Shown here one piece after another: positions 6,310-8,473 of a stretch of 8,473 bases of DNA. How positions within the stretch are numbered: position 1 is the stretch's first letter; every line of letters begins with the position of its first letter. The notes beneath the pieces are model-generated. The model was not told the origin of the DNA, searched no databases, and saw only the letters and a program-made list of their open reading frames with translations. The position numbers were made by a program, and so were the translations under genes. This stretch comes from Dehalococcoidia bacterium UBA2158 (lineage in GTDB: Bacteria > Chloroflexota > Dehalococcoidia > Lucifugimonadales > UBA3495), in the NCBI GenBank assembly GCA_002328185.1, contig DCWQ01000016.1, forward strand, positions 1 to 8,473, given 5' to 3'.

Positions 6310-7401
6310 TTGCGTCATATCATCCACGCCGACCTGGACGCCTTCTACGCCGCTGTAGAGCAGTTGGACAACCCGGACCTGGTGGGCAAGCCGATACTGG
6401 TCGGCGGCCGACCAGAGAACAGGGGAGTGGTCGCCACTGCGTCCTATGAAGCAAGGGAATTCGGCGTGCATTCCGCCATGCCCATGCGCACAGCCGTGCA
6501 CCGGTGCCCTCAGGGTATCATCGTACCCCCCAGATTTAGCCGCTACAAAGAGAAGTCGGGCGAGGTCATGAGCATCTTTCGGGACCTCACCGACTTGGTG
6601 GAACCCCTCTCGATGGACGAGGCCTACCTTGATATCACCGATGTCGTGGAGGCAGGCGAAAAGCCGTTGGCCGTCGCGCTGGACCTGAAACGCCGCATCT
6701 TCGAGAAGACCGGGCTGATCGTTTCCGTGGGGGTTGGTACCTGTAAGACGATCGCCAAGATCGGCTCTGACCTGGACAAGCCCGATGGTTTGGTGGTGGT
6801 CCAGCCCGGCGATGAGGAAGCCTTCTTGGCGCCTTTGGCTGTGAACAAGCTGTGGGGTATCGGCCCCAAGACCGCCGAACGGCTGCACCGGGAGAACATC
6901 GAAACCATTGGCCAGTTGGCCGATCAACCCCTGGAGTGGTTCGCCAGTATGTTTGGTAAGCGCGCCGAAAGCGTCCGCGACAAGTCCCTGGGCCGGGACG
7001 TCGAGGCGGTGCACGTCCACGGCGTCAGCAAATCGATATCTTCCGAAACCACCTTCACCAATGACATCGGCGATGAGGCTGAGCTTAGAGACGTGGTGGA
7101 ACGCAAGGCTGTGCGTGTGGCCCACTCGCTGGAGCGAAACGGTCTAAAAGGCCGGACGGTAAAGCTGAAGCTGCGTCTTGCCGACTTCACCACGTTCACT
7201 CGGCAATTCACTCTGCCCTATCACACCAGCGACGAAGAACCGATCAAAGAGGCGGCCTGGTCGCTGTTGGTGGCGGAACTTGAGCCGGGCCGCACCTTCC
7301 GTCTGCTGGGTGTCGGCATGGCCAACTTCGGAGATGATTCTGAACTAGAGACGCCACACATACAGCAACTGCCCCTGTTCTTCAATGAGGACACTCACTG
7401 A
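6310..7401 (+). CDS. dinB: DNA polymerase IV (Y-family translesion polymerase)
   Basis: A 363-residue Y-family polymerase that copies past damaged template bases without proofreading. I chose TTG at 6310 because it gives the usual pol IV opening (M)RHIIHADLDAFYAAVEQ, places the catalytic residues at Asp8, Asp103 and Glu104 exactly as in E. coli DinB, and lies behind a good promoter; no closer ATG or GTG exists in frame. Visible parts are the palm motifs (HADLD, and SMDEAYLD at 101-108), the GVGTCKTIAKIGSD stretch (141-154) before the thumb, a helix-hairpin-helix LWGIGPKTAERL (181-192), and a little-finger domain about 240-345. The C-terminal clamp-binding motif is QLPLFF (353-358). The steric-gate position is Tyr13, where E. 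coli has Phe13 and archaeal Dpo4 has Tyr. It appears monocistronic, diverging from the transporter and converging on cofE. No recognisable SOS box is seen. Confidence 0.96.
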   Translation: MRHIIHADLDAFYAAVEQLDNPDLVGKPILVGGRPENRGVVATASYEAREFGVHSAMPMRTAVHRCPQGIIVPPRFSRYKEKSGEVMSIFRDLTDLVEPLSMDEAYLDITDVVEAGEKPLAVALDLKRRIFEKTGLIVSVGVGTCKTIAKIGSDLDKPDGLVVVQPGDEEAFLAPLAVNKLWGIGPKTAERLHRENIETIGQLADQPLEWFASMFGKRAESVRDKSLGRDVEAVHVHGVSKSISSETTFTNDIGDEAELRDVVERKAVRVAHSLERNGLKGRTVKLKLRLADFTTFTRQFTLPYHTSDEEPIKEAAWSLLVAELEPGRTFRLLGVGMANFGDDSELETPHIQQLPLFFNEDTH

Positions 7402-7439
7402 GATTCTTCTTAGGGCACTTAGGTTCCATCTCCCAAGCC

Positions 7440-7530
7440 TGCCACCCCGAGTGGAGCGAGGGGTCTCTTTGCTCTCGACTGTGTAGTTCTAGTCGCAACG
7501 AGATTCCTCGGCTCACGCCTCGGAATGACA
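7440..7530. mobile_element. MITE-like palindromic intergenic element (about 91 bp)
   Basis: The left end, TGCCACCCCGAG, and the reverse complement of the right end, TGTCATTCCGAG, differ only by C/T transitions, so the element has terminal inverted repeats of roughly 30 bp whose differences are mostly G-U-compatible. Each end also folds alone. At 7444-7464, ACCCC/GGGGT encloses facing GA steps. At 7503-7526, on the minus strand, ATTCC/GGAAT encloses facing GA steps, then GGC/GCC capped by GTGA, a GNRA tetraloop. A central stem pairs CGACT (7476-7480) with AGTCG (7491-7495). No ORF or transposase is present. It fills the convergent gap between dinB and cofE, a safe site for a non-autonomous repeat, and may help end both transcripts. 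Only one copy is in this window, so mobility is inferred. Confidence 0.6.
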
Positions 7531-7563
7531 ATGGGGCCGAGCGGACTTGGACGAGGATGCCCT

Positions 7564-8322
7564 CTACCTGAACAGGTCTTTCTCAGAGCCCCGCAGGATG
7601 CGCTGGATGCTGGCGTCCTCCATCGGAGTGTACTGGTAGCCCCGGACTATGCTCACGGGTACGCCGTCCACCTTGCCGCTTACCAGTTCTCCGGCGGCGG
7701 CCAATTCGTCGCCAACGGCGATCTCAGTGGTGAACATCTCATGGCCGTGACTGTCCATCTGGCCCACGTAGCTGTGTATGGGGTCGATACCGGCGACGCC
7801 GATGGCCACGTCGGTTGCGGCATTGCGCCAGGGCCGGCCAAAGGTGTCCGAGACGATAACCGCGACCACAATGCCCAGGCGGTCTTTAACCGCTTGGCGG
7901 ATGCCCCGGGCCGAGGCGTCGGAGTCGTCCGGCAGCAACGCCAGGGTGTCGTTGCCAGGTATGTTGGAAGCGTCGATGCCGGCGTTGGCGCAGTAGAAAC
8001 CGTGCTTGGTCTCGGAGATGATTACCCCACGGTCCATGCGCACGATGCGTTTGGATTCCCTGAGCACCCATTCAGTATGCCGCGGGTCCCGGCGGTGGCC
8101 TTCCGTGATGGCGATGGCTAAAGGAGAAGCTTCAACGTCGCTAATCTTGACAACCTTGCCTTCAACTTTGGAGATGATCTTCTGAGTCACCACCAGGATG
8201 TCTCTTTCTTCTATCGGCGTGCCCTGGGCCTCGGCGGCTTCCATCATCGGCCCGGCCAGGTCGTCGCCGTCGTTAAACTCGGGCATCCCCTCAATACCGA
8301 TAACCCGCACTTCCGGCGGCAT
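7564..8322 (-). CDS. cofE: Coenzyme F420-0:L-glutamate ligase
   Basis: A 252-residue cytosolic enzyme that adds L-glutamate residues by gamma-linkage to F420-0 using GTP, a late step in making the deazaflavin cofactor F420. Family landmarks are VVTQKIISKVEGKVV (44-58), an arginine-rich LRESKRIVR (87-95) and HGFYCANAGIDASN (107-120), whose acidic and amide residues are typical of the metal/GTP site. Further ones are VSDTFGRPWR (157-166), AIGVAGI (173-179), GDELAAAGELV (204-214) and a C-terminal DLFR. The length matches the archaeal single-domain CofE (about 250) and not the two-domain actinobacterial FbiB with its nitroreductase-like C-terminal half. The ATG at 8322 has GAGGTG at 8335-8330, seven bases upstream. 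No other F420 gene is in view. Its presence implies F420-dependent oxidoreductases elsewhere in the genome. Confidence 0.93.
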   Translation of the reverse strand: MPPEVRVIGIEGMPEFNDGDDLAGPMMEAAEAQGTPIEERDILVVTQKIISKVEGKVVKISDVEASPLAIAITEGHRRDPRHTEWVLRESKRIVRMDRGVIISETKHGFYCANAGIDASNIPGNDTLALLPDDSDASARGIRQAVKDRLGIVVAVIVSDTFGRPWRNAATDVAIGVAGIDPIHSYVGQMDSHGHEMFTTEIAVGDELAAAGELVSGKVDGVPVSIVRGYQYTPMEDASIQRILRGSEKDLFR

Positions 8323-8351
8323 AGCATCGCACCTCGCTTAGAGTGGTGATT

Positions 8352-8357
8352 AGTATA
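8352..8357 (-). promoter_or_regulatory. Candidate -10 element of cofE
   Basis: TATACT on the minus strand (five of six to the -10 consensus) lies 29 nt before the cofE ATG, implying a short leader that starts just ahead of the ribosome site. No good -35 hexamer is visible at 16-18 nt spacing, so an activator may be needed or the true promoter may lie farther out. Confidence 0.35.
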
Positions 8358-8396
8358 ATGCGTCTGGCCCGTTTATGTGGCGCCTAGCCCGTACCG

Positions 8397-8412
8397 ATGA
8401 ATCATTATTCAT
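8397..8412. promoter_or_regulatory. Palindrome upstream of cofE
   Basis: ATGAAT and ATTCAT form a perfect 6-bp inverted repeat around CATT. It lies about 40 nt upstream of the candidate cofE -10, where an activator or repressor dimer could bind. The remaining bases 8413-8473 hold no supportable gene start or RNA that I can see. Confidence 0.3.
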
Positions 8413-8473
8413 AAACCAGCAACTCAGTAAAACGAGGGAATCTCAAATTAGAATTGAATCGACGGTGGAAAAC

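Noticed and set aside
6256..7125. Long open frame (289 codons) on the minus strand opposite dinB
   Set aside because: It is antisense to an unmistakable polymerase with all catalytic residues, and its translation shows no family motif. Long antisense frames are common opposite GC-rich genes.
7525..8121. 198-codon plus-strand frame opposite cofE
   Set aside because: It is a shadow of the clear CofE frame, with a repetitive Gly/Val/Asp composition and no recognisable motif. Its start lies inside the palindromic element.
1..8473. CRISPR array, tRNA, transposase, toxin-antitoxin or defence system
   Set aside because: No regularly spaced repeats, cloverleaf, transposase motif or small paired ORFs with recognisable motifs were seen on either strand.

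Overview
The window looks like a piece of a bacterial chromosome of moderate to high GC content, most likely from a Chloroflexota lineage (Dehalococcoidia/SAR202-like). This is an inference from three things: a stand-alone single-domain F420-0:L-glutamate ligase (CofE), tandem dienelactone-hydrolase paralogues, and palindromic intergenic repeats of a type I associate with that phylum. No rRNA, tRNA, CRISPR array, transposase or phage gene was recognised.

Left block (1-3579, all on the minus strand, read right to left). A class III PLP aminotransferase of the glutamate-1-semialdehyde-aminomutase type (3579-2245) is followed after 91 nt by two tandem dienelactone hydrolase family alpha/beta hydrolases (2153-1443 and 1410-658). 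A small beta-sandwich (GH2 sugar-binding-like) protein follows (632-102), then the first codons of another gene at the window edge (21-1). Spacings inside the hydrolase cluster are 25-32 nt, which fits one operon. A candidate extended -10 promoter lies before the first hydrolase.

Middle block. A 12-TM MMPL/RND-type transporter (5995-3740, minus) ends at a stem-loop with a T-tract that separates it from the aminotransferase. Just upstream, and overlapping its start codon, is a 23-codon ORF that reads like the first residues of a TetR regulator and then stops. It looks like the stump of a regulator lost by deletion. Both lie behind a near-consensus sigma70 promoter (TTGACA-N17-TATAAC).

Right block. 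Divergent from the transporter is dinB (DNA polymerase IV, 6310-7401, plus). It appears to start at TTG behind its own sigma70-type promoter and a leader hairpin. It converges on cofE (8322-7564, minus). The 162-nt convergent gap holds a MITE-like element of about 91 bp with hairpin termini.

All stretches without genes are under 300 nt. The largest is the divergent promoter region 6057-6309. The genes do not add up to one evident pathway. I found no convincing undescribed multi-gene defence or mobile system. The most unusual items are the TetR stump fused into the transporter leader, the active-site variant shared by both hydrolases, and the two palindromic repeat elements.
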